The notes under the pieces were generated by a model. It saw nothing but the letters and a program-made list of their open reading frames with translations, was not told where the DNA came from and searched no databases. Below are positions 27,727 to 36,366 of a stretch of DNA of 64,000 bases, piece by piece; the stretch's first letter is position 1; each line of letters starts with the position of its first letter. This stretch comes from Candidatus Physcocola equi (GTDB lineage: Bacteria; Bacteroidota; Bacteroidia; Bacteroidales; Paludibacteraceae). The position numbers and the translations under genes are program-made. The DNA is taken from NCBI GenBank assembly GCA_018064855.1, contig JAGHUM010000003.1, positions 40,705 to 104,704 on the forward strand, given 5' to 3'.

Positions 27727-30700
27727 TTATTTGTCTGTTTTAATGATTACTTTATTGCCATTGACCACATAGACTCCGTCTTTGAGTCCATCGAGACAGT
27801 TTTCGGCATCTACATTCAAGCGGATGGCACGTCCGAGCACATCATAAACATTGACCTTGCCTTCCGATATAATGTTAGAGTCGTATATATCAACACCGGT
27901 AACGTCATCGTCGAATACGACACCCAATTCATTGGGGTTAATACTGTATGATTTTAGCGACATGTTTCTATTACCCATTGATGGTTTGGTCAATCTGACA
28001 GCAACACGGAAAGGGGAAACGGTGATATCCTGCTTAGCCTTGATGAACTTGCCGTTCTTGTAGCCATAGAAGTCAAATTCATTGGAATTGTCTCCCGACA
28101 AGAAGACCGTTTGTGTGAATGCGCCAAACTCAATCGTCTTGCCATCGTTGACCCTGACGGTGTCTATGGTTGCAGTGGCGTGTACGGTTGCCTCACTCTG
28201 GTCAGCCACAAGAGGCAGGTTGGTTTCGCCACCTCTGTTCTTGTAGATGAGATAAGGCACGTTGGCCTTCAGACCATCGTTCACCTTTTCGTATTTAAGT
28301 GTCTGTCCGTCAAAACTTGCCAACTGGTAAGCCTGGCCATTGACGTCACTTGCAGGCACATCATAAGGCAGAATGATTGTCATGGTGTCCTTGTTTGCCA
28401 AACGGCTGTAAACTACCTTGTCGGCCACAAAATCGACAGGCGAGTTTAAGGCGATGCCGTCTTCGATGGTGATTGGATCATGGCAGACCCATACGCCTGA
28501 TTCTAAATATAGCGTAATATCTTTTCCTATTTGGAAATCCTTAATTTGCAATCCTATTCGGCTGCCCTCGTCGATGACGGTGTGTGTCTCGCCGCAGCCG
28601 TGGTCACACACAGCTGTCTTGGTGCCGTCGGCTTCGGTGGTTGCATCGCCGTTTGAGATGTAGTCGGTGAATGAATGGCCGTGAGCAACTATAGGTGCAA
28701 CGTCTGTTGTTGCAGAGCAACGTGCGCAGTGGCGCGACTCACTACCTGCTTCTGTGCATGTTGCCGCAATGTCTGTGGTAAAATAGTCCTCCCAGTCATG
28801 TCCGAGAGCCGCGCCTGTGGCAACTCTTTTGTTTTCCTCTGAACAGCCCTCGCGAGTACACTCTGCTGTCTTGTGACCATCGTTTGTACAAGTCTGGTCG
28901 CCGTCCAAGTGGTATTCACCCCATGAGTGACCGAGAGGCTCAGTTTCAACTTGCTCAACAAGAACTGTGTAGCAAATAGAGCAATGCTTGCCCTCGGTAA
29001 GACCTGTTTCGGTGCAGGTGGCTGCTATGGCGGCGTCAGTTGCCTCGGTGTGGTCTGCCACATAGCGTCCCCCATTGTTGCTATAATGCATCTCGCCATC
29101 AGCAGTTACGCCATCACATAAGTAACCTGGTACATAATATACCGTGTTGTCTTTTGCCTTTGTGAGTGATGGATATGCATCGCCGCCTTCGCCAATCTTC
29201 TGGTACCATACAAAATTGCCTTCGGATGTTGAGCCGTTGAGTTTGTATGCAATCTCACCGCTGGCAAATCGTTCAACAGAAACACCTGCTTCACATGCGC
29301 TCTCAAAAGAATTAAATGTCAAGCCTAAAATAGTACTACAGGTAGTATAGCAATTTGTGATAGGGAAAGTACTATTTTTTTCGCCCACAATACCACCAGC
29401 TGACAAAAAGTCTACAGTGCATGTCAATTCAGAGGTGCTATAGCAGTTGCTGATGCCTTTGCACTCAGATCCTTGACCTACAATGCCACCTATATAATCC
29501 CCTTTTCCAATAATGTCACTATAGCAGTTGATTATTTCTGATTTACCATCTGTATATCCACTAATTCCGCCAACACGAGAACCTTCAAAATAGGAGTTGA
29601 TAACACCCAAATTCATAATCTTACCGTTTGCCTCAAGTATGCCCACAAAACTTGCGAGTCCAGTTGGGTTGTCATACACATACAATCCGCTCACGGTATG
29701 TCCCTGACCGTCAAATGTACCTTTGTATCCATTACCAGTGTGAGTTCCCACACCTATAATAGGCCATGAGAAGGGAGTCGATGGCTCGCTTGATCCTGTA
29801 GCAATAAAGGTACCGTCGGTTCCAAAAGAGCCTTCATTAAGAATAATGTCAGAGATTAGTTTAGCATTGGCAGCCCTAAAATCTTGTCCATTATTCACCA
29901 TATTTGCAAATGCGATAAGCTGCCCAGTATTGCCGATAAGGTAGGTGCCTTGCATATCGGTCGGAGGTACTTCATATCTGAAACTATTACATACCTGACA
30001 AGTTCCCATGCCATTTACATATTCTATATAGTGCGTAACCAGTTCCTCGATGGTAGTAAGGGTCGTCCCCGTCTCATCTGCGAACCAATTGCCGCAACCA
30101 CTACATGTCCAATATTCATTGTGTCCATGTTCTGTACTTGTTGCCGCTACTGCATCTACCTTAGTCAAATTATGAGTATGGGTTATATTATTGACATAAG
30201 ATTTTCCGTCGCTGGACAACTGCACAGCATTACTGCCTGTATTTACAAATGTAGGGTAGTCGTCGCCACCTTCCGAAAGATCCTGAAACCACACTTGTGT
30301 GCCATCGTTTTTGCCCTCATTGAGAAGATAAGTCACTTCTCCGCTCTTAAAGTCCGAATCATCCTTATGAACACCTCCACCCCTGTTAACCTGCTGGTTT
30401 GTATAGCAGTTGACAATTTCGCCTGATCTGTTTATTCCTGAAATACCACCATAATAGTTTTGTCCTTTAGAACTATTCGCCGTACTGGTAGAGTAGCAGT
30501 TGGAAATTGTACAACCTATATTTGCTGCTACTATACCACCAGCATACTGGGTTCCAATGATAGTACTTGCAGCGGTATAACAGTTAGTGATTATGCCAGA
30601 GGTTACGTTTGGGGCAATAATACCACTATAATACTTTCCTGCATTGAAATAAGTATTAATAATGCCTAAGTTTTTTATCGTTCCATTATCAACAAGACCA

Positions 30701-31068
30701 CTACAAAATCCGACGTTCAAGACAGCATCCCCATCATTGTTATATAAACCACTTATTACATGCCCATTTCCATCAAAAATGCCTCCATAGGGAGTCATTG
30801 GCATCCAACTCTCTGGCGTTCCGGGTTTACTCCATTTACCATCTGAGTCAAATGTGCCTTCATTTACCACAATGTCAGCTATCAGTTTTGCACAAACTGT
30901 TTTGTCATTTTTTGTTTCTGCTACAAACCAGTAGAGTTCCTCTCTGTTTGTAATTTGGTAAGGATCTGAAGGTGTACCAGTACCAGCAGCTGGCTGGGAT
31001 GGAGTGATCTCGGCCCACGCACTCATTGCGCATATTGCGCATAAGAATAATGTAATTAATCTCTTCAT
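27727..31068 (-). CDS. Large GLUG-repeat surface protein
   Basis: 1113 aa. The signal peptide is MKRLITLFLCAICAMSAWA. Two blocks of GLUG-type beta-helix repeats follow (GIFDGNGHVISGLYNNDGD, YAGGIVAANIG, GGISGYTDG, GGIVGQGSE). The middle (~600-850) holds several short Cys/His modules (CTETGLTEGKHCSICY, AATCTEAGSESRHCARC) common in large gut-bacterial surface proteins. The C-terminus (YDVLGRAIRLN, LKDGVYVVNGNKVIIK) fits a T9SS-like sorting tail. The start at 31068 is chosen because the in-frame ATG at 31122 lies within a leader hairpin. Likely adhesive or structural; no enzyme motif seen. Confidence 0.8.
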   Translation of the reverse strand: MKRLITLFLCAICAMSAWAEITPSQPAAGTGTPSDPYQITNREELYWFVAETKNDKTVCAKLIADIVVNEGTFDSDGKWSKPGTPESWMPMTPYGGIFDGNGHVISGLYNNDGDAVLNVGFCSGLVDNGTIKNLGIINTYFNAGKYYSGIIAPNVTSGIITNCYTAASTIIGTQYAGGIVAANIGCTISNCYSTSTANSSKGQNYYGGISGINRSGEIVNCYTNQQVNRGGGVHKDDSDFKSGEVTYLLNEGKNDGTQVWFQDLSEGGDDYPTFVNTGSNAVQLSSDGKSYVNNITHTHNLTKVDAVAATSTEHGHNEYWTCSGCGNWFADETGTTLTTIEELVTHYIEYVNGMGTCQVCNSFRYEVPPTDMQGTYLIGNTGQLIAFANMVNNGQDFRAANAKLISDIILNEGSFGTDGTFIATGSSEPSTPFSWPIIGVGTHTGNGYKGTFDGQGHTVSGLYVYDNPTGLASFVGILEANGKIMNLGVINSYFEGSRVGGISGYTDGKSEIINCYSDIIGKGDYIGGIVGQGSECKGISNCYSTSELTCTVDFLSAGGIVGEKNSTFPITNCYTTCSTILGLTFNSFESACEAGVSVERFASGEIAYKLNGSTSEGNFVWYQKIGEGGDAYPSLTKAKDNTVYYVPGYLCDGVTADGEMHYSNNGGRYVADHTEATDAAIAATCTETGLTEGKHCSICYTVLVEQVETEPLGHSWGEYHLDGDQTCTNDGHKTAECTREGCSEENKRVATGAALGHDWEDYFTTDIAATCTEAGSESRHCARCSATTDVAPIVAHGHSFTDYISNGDATTEADGTKTAVCDHGCGETHTVIDEGSRIGLQIKDFQIGKDITLYLESGVWVCHDPITIEDGIALNSPVDFVADKVVYSRLANKDTMTIILPYDVPASDVNGQAYQLASFDGQTLKYEKVNDGLKANVPYLIYKNRGGETNLPLVADQSEATVHATATIDTVRVNDGKTIEFGAFTQTVFLSGDNSNEFDFYGYKNGKFIKAKQDITVSPFRVAVRLTKPSMGNRNMSLKSYSINPNELGVVFDDDVTGVDIYDSNIISEGKVNVYDVLGRAIRLNVDAENCLDGLKDGVYVVNGNKVIIKTDK

Positions 31069-31433
31069 ATTAGTCTTTTTATTATTTGCAGAAAACAAGA
31101 AAAGCCTTCCACCAATGCGCATGGCATCGGCAGAAGGCTTGTGTATGTATTGACAAAAAGTTACTAGCGGAGCAAATCACCCCCCCAATATAACTATTTA
31201 TATTACAATATATTATATGTTTATTCAGATTCATTTCGTCTATTTGGTTTATTCTTTAGTACCCCTCCGGGCATAACCCGCCTTGGAGGAAGTTAGTGAA
31301 TAGTTGGAAATCGATTCATTCGGAAAAACCAAGGGAAATGGCTCATAACCATCCGCCGCGAACAAAACTTTTCCACTAGAAGGATACTTGTATCGTTGTC
31401 AGTCAACGCACAACGTTGATTCTACAATAGCTA
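31069..31433 (-). promoter_or_regulatory. Leader region of GLUG gene with terminator-like hairpin
   Basis: About 365 nt without a gene. Read on the minus strand, a hairpin CCTCC-GGG/CCC-GGAGG (31289-31264) is followed by AT-rich DNA, a run of seven G, and a strong stem AAGCCTTC/GAAGGCTT (31140-31102) with a T-rich tail. That stem ends only ~33 nt before the start codon. No TAnnTTTG box is seen after the hairpin, so it may be an attenuator in the leader, or end the upstream lipoprotein transcript. Confidence 0.5.
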
Positions 31434-32480
31434 CTAATCATCGAAAGATTTGCCATTCCACTTGTAAGTAAGCGTTTGGTCCAAACCAACAAGATCCACC
31501 TTGATATCTTTTGTCTTAGGAGAAATTGAGTAATGAGGTTCGCACGCCTTATTGCCGATTTTCAGATCAATCAACTTTTTAGGAGATACGGTCATCATCA
31601 ACTTCTTTGATTTATCGTAAATATAGAAATACATACGACTTCTGTCTTCATACGATTTTGCAACACCAACGAGAGTGCGTACACCATCATTCATGTCCCA
31701 ACAGCAAGCCTGAAGTTTATACTCCTCATCATCCAAATTGTGCCATTCAAAAGAAGCCACACCAGTAGAAAAGTCCATAGAGCCTTTGGCTCCGTCGGAA
31801 AGTTTTTCAGAAGGTTTGGACAGATATTTGCAGAGCATGTAAACAGGCTCGTCATACTCATAGGCATACACATCTCGTAACAAATGGAGCAAATCAACTT
31901 TCGTTTTGCAATTATCTGCAGGCCATTTAATATCATCATGTTCACCAGATCTGTCATAAAAATCAACAACGGAAGCATTTTTGAAAGCACTGATGAGGTC
32001 GGGTTCATCCATGCTAACCGACAAGGCGCCCAAATCGTTCACTCTCAATCTCATGTTCACCTCAAAAGATTTGCTGCTTTCGTCCATTCCAGCTTTAAGT
32101 TGGCATTTCAAATTTATCCATCCTTTTTCACTTTGATCTGAACCAGGAATGGCGGCATCATTGTTTACAACCTTGTAAGTACCATCTAGTTGAGCCCCTG
32201 CATCGTGCCAACCGACTTCCGCCAAGAAGATCTGTTCCTTATCAATGTAGATCTGCCAAGGGTAGGAAATATCTTCATCAGCATTCGACAACTGCATCCA
32301 ACGCCCATACGGGACATCGACAACCGCATTGGCTGAAACAGCATTATTATCAGGATTCGCATTGGAAAGCGATTCAGTTTTTGACGAATCTGCTACCGCA
32401 TCGGTAGTTTTTTCTGATTTTTGTCCCATACAACCAGACAGAAGAGCCATTAGTAGAAATGAACAACTTTGAATTTTCAT
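31434..32480 (-). CDS. Uncharacterised lipoprotein, 348 aa
   Basis: Starts at ATG 32480 with signal peptide MKIQSCSFLLMALLSGC (lipobox LLSGC). A low-complexity Ser/Thr/Asp/Asn region follows, then a globular part from ~55 (VPYGRWMQLSNADEDISYPW, IDKEQIFLAEVGWHD) and a C-terminal beta-rich half (YSISPKTKDIKVDLVGLDQT). I do not recognise the family. It should be membrane anchored. It is monocistronic, with MITE-like repeats upstream. Confidence 0.65.
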   Translation of the reverse strand: MKIQSCSFLLMALLSGCMGQKSEKTTDAVADSSKTESLSNANPDNNAVSANAVVDVPYGRWMQLSNADEDISYPWQIYIDKEQIFLAEVGWHDAGAQLDGTYKVVNNDAAIPGSDQSEKGWINLKCQLKAGMDESSKSFEVNMRLRVNDLGALSVSMDEPDLISAFKNASVVDFYDRSGEHDDIKWPADNCKTKVDLLHLLRDVYAYEYDEPVYMLCKYLSKPSEKLSDGAKGSMDFSTGVASFEWHNLDDEEYKLQACCWDMNDGVRTLVGVAKSYEDRSRMYFYIYDKSKKLMMTVSPKKLIDLKIGNKACEPHYSISPKTKDIKVDLVGLDQTLTYKWNGKSFDD

Positions 32481-32535
32481 ATATTTATTATATAAATACA
32501 AATTATTAATGGTTTCGCCAGAATCGAACAATATT

Positions 32536-32569
32536 TAGAAGCTGTTGAAATTCTTGCGAACTGCTTCTA
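32536..32569. repeat. Short MITE-like repeat with palindromic ends
   Basis: TAGAAGCTGTTGAAATTCTT, then GCGAACTGCTTCTA: perfect TAGAAGC/GCTTCTA borders around a 20-nt core. It lies 102 nt left of full-length copy B and upstream of the lipoprotein gene. Confidence 0.7.
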
Positions 32570-32670
32570 CAAAGATACGGAAGATTTAGGGATTTACACT
32601 CAAATTGGCCTTGGCATTTTGAAATTATGCCAATTATATTCCGAAACAGGATTCGTGGAAACTGAAAGTA

Positions 32671-32845
32671 AGAAGCTGTTTAAATTTTTGCGAACTGCTT
32701 CTTTTGGGTTTTATATAGGTCTTTTTCGTCTGTTTTGAGTGAATCTTCAGTCACAATGGGCATCCATTGCTCCTTTCAGATTCTCTTCAAAACATCCTGA
32801 AAAATACACATATAAAAATCTCCAACAAAAATTTAAACAACTTCT
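32671..32845. repeat. MITE-like 175-bp palindromic repeat, copy B
   Basis: Same length and ends as copy A (16769-16943). The terminal 20 bp are inverted repeats with 19 of 20 matches. The central hairpin CAATGG-gcat-CCATTG is kept although its loop differs from copy A (gatt). It lies 26 nt before the gldF start, so it forms the immediate 5' region of that operon. Confidence 0.8.
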
Positions 32846-32871
32846 GAAAACGAAACGAAAATTAAAGAAAT

Positions 32872-33600
32872 ATGCTCGTATTATTGCGCAAAGAACTAAG
32901 CACCTTTTTCAGCAGTGCAATGGGATATATCGTCATCGGTGTGTTTTTATTGATAACAAGTCTGTTTTTATGGGTGTTTAAAGGCAACTACAACATTATA
33001 GAAAACGGCTACGCCAACGTTGACGGTCTGTTCATCATGGCGCCGATGCTTTACCTGTTTTTGGTGCCAGCACTGACCATGCGCCTCATCGCAGAAGAAA
33101 AGCGAACGGGCACATTAGAATTACTTTTGAGCCACCCCATCAGCCGACTCAGCATCGTACTCAGCAAATATTTCGCAGGGCTCATCCTCGTCATCATATC
33201 GCTGGTGCCGACCCTCATCTACGTAACCAGCGTTTACTGGATGGGAGACCCCGTGGGCAACATGGATATGGGAGGAACATGGGGATCATATATCGGCTTG
33301 GTATTCTTGGCCGGCGTGTATGTGGCAGTTGGAGTCTTCGCATCAAGCATCACCGACAATCAGATCATAGCATTTATCGTATCGGCAGTGCTCAGCGCGT
33401 CATTTTATTACGGATTCGACCTGCTTTCCATGCTCAGCAACAGCGGCGCCACTCAAAACCTGATCAGCAGCTTTGGCATCAGCGCTCACTATGAATCCAT
33501 GAGCCGAGGCGTAATCGACAGCCGCGACGTGATGTATTTCCTTGCCGTCATTACCCTTTTTGTAGTGGCCACCAAAACGGTAATCGAAAAGAAAGAATAA
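32872..33600 (+). CDS. gldF: GldF-like ABC transporter permease
   Basis: A 242-aa ABC-2-type permease with six TM helices: opening RKELSTFFSSAMGYIVIGVF, the conserved MRLIAEEKRTGTLELLLSHPIS and GVFASSITDNQIIAFIV. It matches the gliding-motility-associated permease GldF. Normally gldF is followed by gldG and works with the ATPase gldA. Neither is adjacent here, so the transporter may have another ATPase partner or role. Next gene 6 nt downstream. Confidence 0.85.
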   Translation: MLVLLRKELSTFFSSAMGYIVIGVFLLITSLFLWVFKGNYNIIENGYANVDGLFIMAPMLYLFLVPALTMRLIAEEKRTGTLELLLSHPISRLSIVLSKYFAGLILVIISLVPTLIYVTSVYWMGDPVGNMDMGGTWGSYIGLVFLAGVYVAVGVFASSITDNQIIAFIVSAVLSASFYYGFDLLSMLSNSGATQNLISSFGISAHYESMSRGVIDSRDVMYFLAVITLFVVATKTVIEKKE

Positions 33601-33606
33601 CCTTCC

Positions 33607-34239
33607 ATGCAGATATTTGAGACCAGCACCCTCAAAGGGAGCAAAATATGGATATGGAAAATGGAGGAAGACACGGAATCGACCGCCATTGAAGCCGGTT
33701 GCGACCAAAGCGAGGACTATCAAAAACTGAGAAGCAAACGACGCAGGGAATGGGCGCACATCCGTCACCTGCTGAAACTGCACTACCCTACCTCACGCAT
33801 AGCCTATACCGAAGAAGGACGACCATATTTGGAAAACGACACTAAAAGCATCAGCATAGCGCACACCGGCGACTTTGCCTGCATCATGGTAAACACCACA
33901 GGTTCTCCGGTCGGGATAGACATCGAAAAAAGAAGCGTCGGCAAAGACGGCACAGCCAAAGTGCTGCGCGTCGCCCCTAAATTCATGGTGCCAGAAGAAT
34001 TGGCATTAAAGCCCACTGATGATGACGCTCTGAATGCCTTGCTGGCATGGACCACCAAAGAAGCTTTGTACAAAATAGGAGGCAAACACCTGTGGGACTT
34101 TCAAGAAGCCATACGCATCACCGAAATAAACATTAGCGGAAATGAAGGGAATGGCAAAGTGCTCGACATCGCAAAGAACATATCTTATGACATTGAGTTC
34201 AGAATATGGGACGACTTTGTCATGGCGTCGATCGGATAA
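33607..34239 (+). CDS. 4'-phosphopantetheinyl transferase
   Basis: A 210-aa Sfp/AcpT-type enzyme. The Mg-binding GIDIEK motif (SPVGIDIEKR) and WTTKEALYKIGGK (the W-x-x-KEA signature) are intact. AHTGDFACIMV corresponds to the conserved SHS/AH motif. It transfers phosphopantetheine from CoA to an acyl or peptidyl carrier protein in the cytoplasm. No carrier-protein or synthase gene is nearby, so it most likely serves fatty-acid ACP. In operon with gldF. Confidence 0.9.
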   Translation: MQIFETSTLKGSKIWIWKMEEDTESTAIEAGCDQSEDYQKLRSKRRREWAHIRHLLKLHYPTSRIAYTEEGRPYLENDTKSISIAHTGDFACIMVNTTGSPVGIDIEKRSVGKDGTAKVLRVAPKFMVPEELALKPTDDDALNALLAWTTKEALYKIGGKHLWDFQEAIRITEINISGNEGNGKVLDIAKNISYDIEFRIWDDFVMASIG

Positions 34240-34264
34240 ATCAACCAGAAACGTCGAAAAAGGA

Positions 34265-35470
34265 ATGGCAGCGCATAAAGAAATATGGGTGATGAACTTT
34301 GAGCATGACCTGGCCTTAGCAGCAAACGATCCGTATTACATCGCCCCAAAAGTAGCACGCGCCATGAACTGCGACCTGCGGATGCTCGCCTTTTGGCTGG
34401 GGGAAACAGGCAAAACATGGGTGATGGAAGAAGGCAACAAACGCCCACACCTGAATGAACACACCCAGGAAGCAATGCAGGAACTCGGAATTGACTATAC
34501 AGACAAATTCATCTCCGTCAGCAAAAAAGGGAAAAGAATGGAACTTGAAGTCTCCGACGAGCTACGTCCGTGGGGATGGGACCCCTCAGTCGCATTCAAG
34601 CCCATCAGCTACGGAGTAAAGCATCCTGTCATACCCGATTTAGAACACATCCGCACCTGGAGCCACCGAAACAAAACCATTTCGCTGTTAAAAACACTGG
34701 CCGAATCGGGACTATTCGACAGCAAACAAACGCCCATAGAGACCAATGACCAACAACTCATAAAAACACTCTGTGAAAACGGACAATATCTCCTGAAATC
34801 TCCATTGAGCGGCAGCGGACGCGGACTTTGGTGGGCGCTGAACGGATATGACTTCAACGTGGAACGCTGGAGCAAAAGCATCATTGAACGTGTGGGAAGT
34901 GTGATGATCGAACCGATATGGAGGAAAAAGAGCGACTATGCCATGGAATTTGAATGTCGGAACGGACAGGTTGAGTATGTCGGTCTATCGCACTTTGAAG
35001 CGGACAGCGCCGGTGTGTATCGCTGTAACAGACTGGAAGACGACGAACAGATCGAGCAACAAATAGCATCGGAAATCGGAGATGACAAAACAGTGGGCCA
35101 ACTAAAAGAAGCCATCGGTCTATGGATTATCCAAAACATCGCACCAAACTACAACGGAGTTGTTGGAATAGATATGCTCACAGGAGAAATTGGAGGGGAA
35201 ACGCGCTTAAACCCGTGTGTGGAAATCAACCTACGCATGACCATGGGCATGGCCGCCCATGAATTTTACAGGAAATGGGTGAAAAAAGGAGCACACGGAG
35301 AGTTTGCCACCATTCACTGCAAAGGGGAGAAAGAGTTGCAAGAAAGAGCCGCGACACGCAGCCAAGCACACCCTATAAAGATAAGCGAAGGGAAGATAGA
35401 AGAAGGTTACCTGCTGCTGACGGAAGACAACGGCCACTATGGCATAGAAATTGAAATTTGGAAAGAATGA
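34265..35470 (+). CDS. ATP-grasp-like protein, unknown substrate
   Basis: A 401-aa cytoplasmic protein. The order of motifs, YLLKSPLSGSGRGLWWALNG (ATP-binding, Gly-rich), VMIEPIWRKKSDYAMEFEC and GVVGIDMLTG...VEINLRMTMG, fits an ATP-grasp ligase. N-terminal EIWVMNFEHDLALAANDPYY is conserved in a Bacteroidetes-specific family of unknown role. ATG 34265 is used; upstream in-frame ATGs overlap the transferase gene. Placement behind a phosphopantetheinyl transferase hints at a ligase for a small modified metabolite or peptide, but this is only context. Confidence 0.65.
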   Translation: MAAHKEIWVMNFEHDLALAANDPYYIAPKVARAMNCDLRMLAFWLGETGKTWVMEEGNKRPHLNEHTQEAMQELGIDYTDKFISVSKKGKRMELEVSDELRPWGWDPSVAFKPISYGVKHPVIPDLEHIRTWSHRNKTISLLKTLAESGLFDSKQTPIETNDQQLIKTLCENGQYLLKSPLSGSGRGLWWALNGYDFNVERWSKSIIERVGSVMIEPIWRKKSDYAMEFECRNGQVEYVGLSHFEADSAGVYRCNRLEDDEQIEQQIASEIGDDKTVGQLKEAIGLWIIQNIAPNYNGVVGIDMLTGEIGGETRLNPCVEINLRMTMGMAAHEFYRKWVKKGAHGEFATIHCKGEKELQERAATRSQAHPIKISEGKIEEGYLLLTEDNGHYGIEIEIWKE

Positions 35471-35500
35471 AAAAGACTTCCGGGAAAACCGTAATGCTTT

Positions 35501-36154
35501 TTAGAAAACTCTACCTGTCACAATCTTATAGAAAGTGAGCAAAATGATGCGCACATCGAGCATCAGACTACGATGCTGCAAATAATAAAGGTCGTATTCC
35601 AAACGCTTGAGCATCTTTTCCATGGTATCGGTATAACCATTATAGATGGTTGCATAAGAAGAGATGCCAGGTCTGATTTGATAAAGCAACTCATAGCGGG
35701 CATCATGCTGCATAATCTGGTCGATAAAAAATTTGCGTTCGGGACGAGGACCTACAAAAGACATATCGCCCACGAGAACGTTCCAAAACTGAGGAAGTTC
35801 GTCGAGATGATGTCCACGAAGGAACTTGCCGACCTTGGTAAGTCGGTTGTCTTCAGAAATGTCAGCAGAGCAAAGTTGAGGCCCCGCCTTTTCCGCATCA
35901 GTTCTCATTGAGCGGAACTTATGAATGAAAAAAGGAGTGCCATTTCGGCCAATTCTTTCTTGGGAATAAATAACCGGTCCACCATCTTCCAACTTCACCA
36001 AAACGAAGCACAAAAGGAAAAGAGGAGAAAACAAGAGCAAGCAAACCAAGGCACAAAGCACATCAAAAAGACGCTTTACAGCCTTTGGAAAAGTACCCAT
36101 GCAATCGGTTATCTGTGTATTGTTGTTATGATCTAAACTAACTTCAGGATCCAT
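35501..36154 (-). CDS. Bacterial sugar transferase (polyisoprenyl-phosphate hexose-1-P transferase)
   Basis: 217 aa with one N-terminal TM (~28-52, FDVLCALVCLLLFSPLFLLC), then the conserved ERIGRNGTPFFIHKFRSMR, LRGHHLDELPQFWNVLVGDM and FVGPRPERKFF. These are the signatures of WcaJ/PglC-type initiating transferases that load the first sugar onto undecaprenyl phosphate. It is unusual in standing alone: no Wzx/Wzy or glycosyltransferase genes adjoin. It may start a capsule or O-glycan assembled by enzymes encoded elsewhere. Confidence 0.92.
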   Translation of the reverse strand: MDPEVSLDHNNNTQITDCMGTFPKAVKRLFDVLCALVCLLLFSPLFLLCFVLVKLEDGGPVIYSQERIGRNGTPFFIHKFRSMRTDAEKAGPQLCSADISEDNRLTKVGKFLRGHHLDELPQFWNVLVGDMSFVGPRPERKFFIDQIMQHDARYELLYQIRPGISSYATIYNGYTDTMEKMLKRLEYDLYYLQHRSLMLDVRIILLTFYKIVTGRVF

Positions 36155-36312
36155 AATAAAACATTAAATGCAAAGAGCACAAAAATGCGAATACGCATGA
36201 AAACGCGTATTAATCGGACAAAATTAAGAAAAAAAGGCAAAAAACGACATAAAAAAAACTTAAAAGCGACAATAGGCATAGAAAAAAAACGAAAAATTAA
36301 TTCAAATATCAC

Positions 36313-36320
36313 TATCTTTG
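36313..36320 (+). promoter_or_regulatory. -7 box of NlpC/P60 gene
   Basis: TATCTTTG, an exact match. With transcription starting near 36327, ATG 36328 would be leaderless, so ATG 36367 is preferred. Confidence 0.5.
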
Positions 36321-36366
36321 TTTTTATATGAGCAGAAAACTCATCCATCAAGTAAATAAATATGAT

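Noticed and set aside
27625..27951. Plus-strand open frame of 108 codons
   Set aside because: It is antisense to the small-peptide gene and to the GLUG gene end, whose codon pattern and paralogy are convincing on the minus strand.
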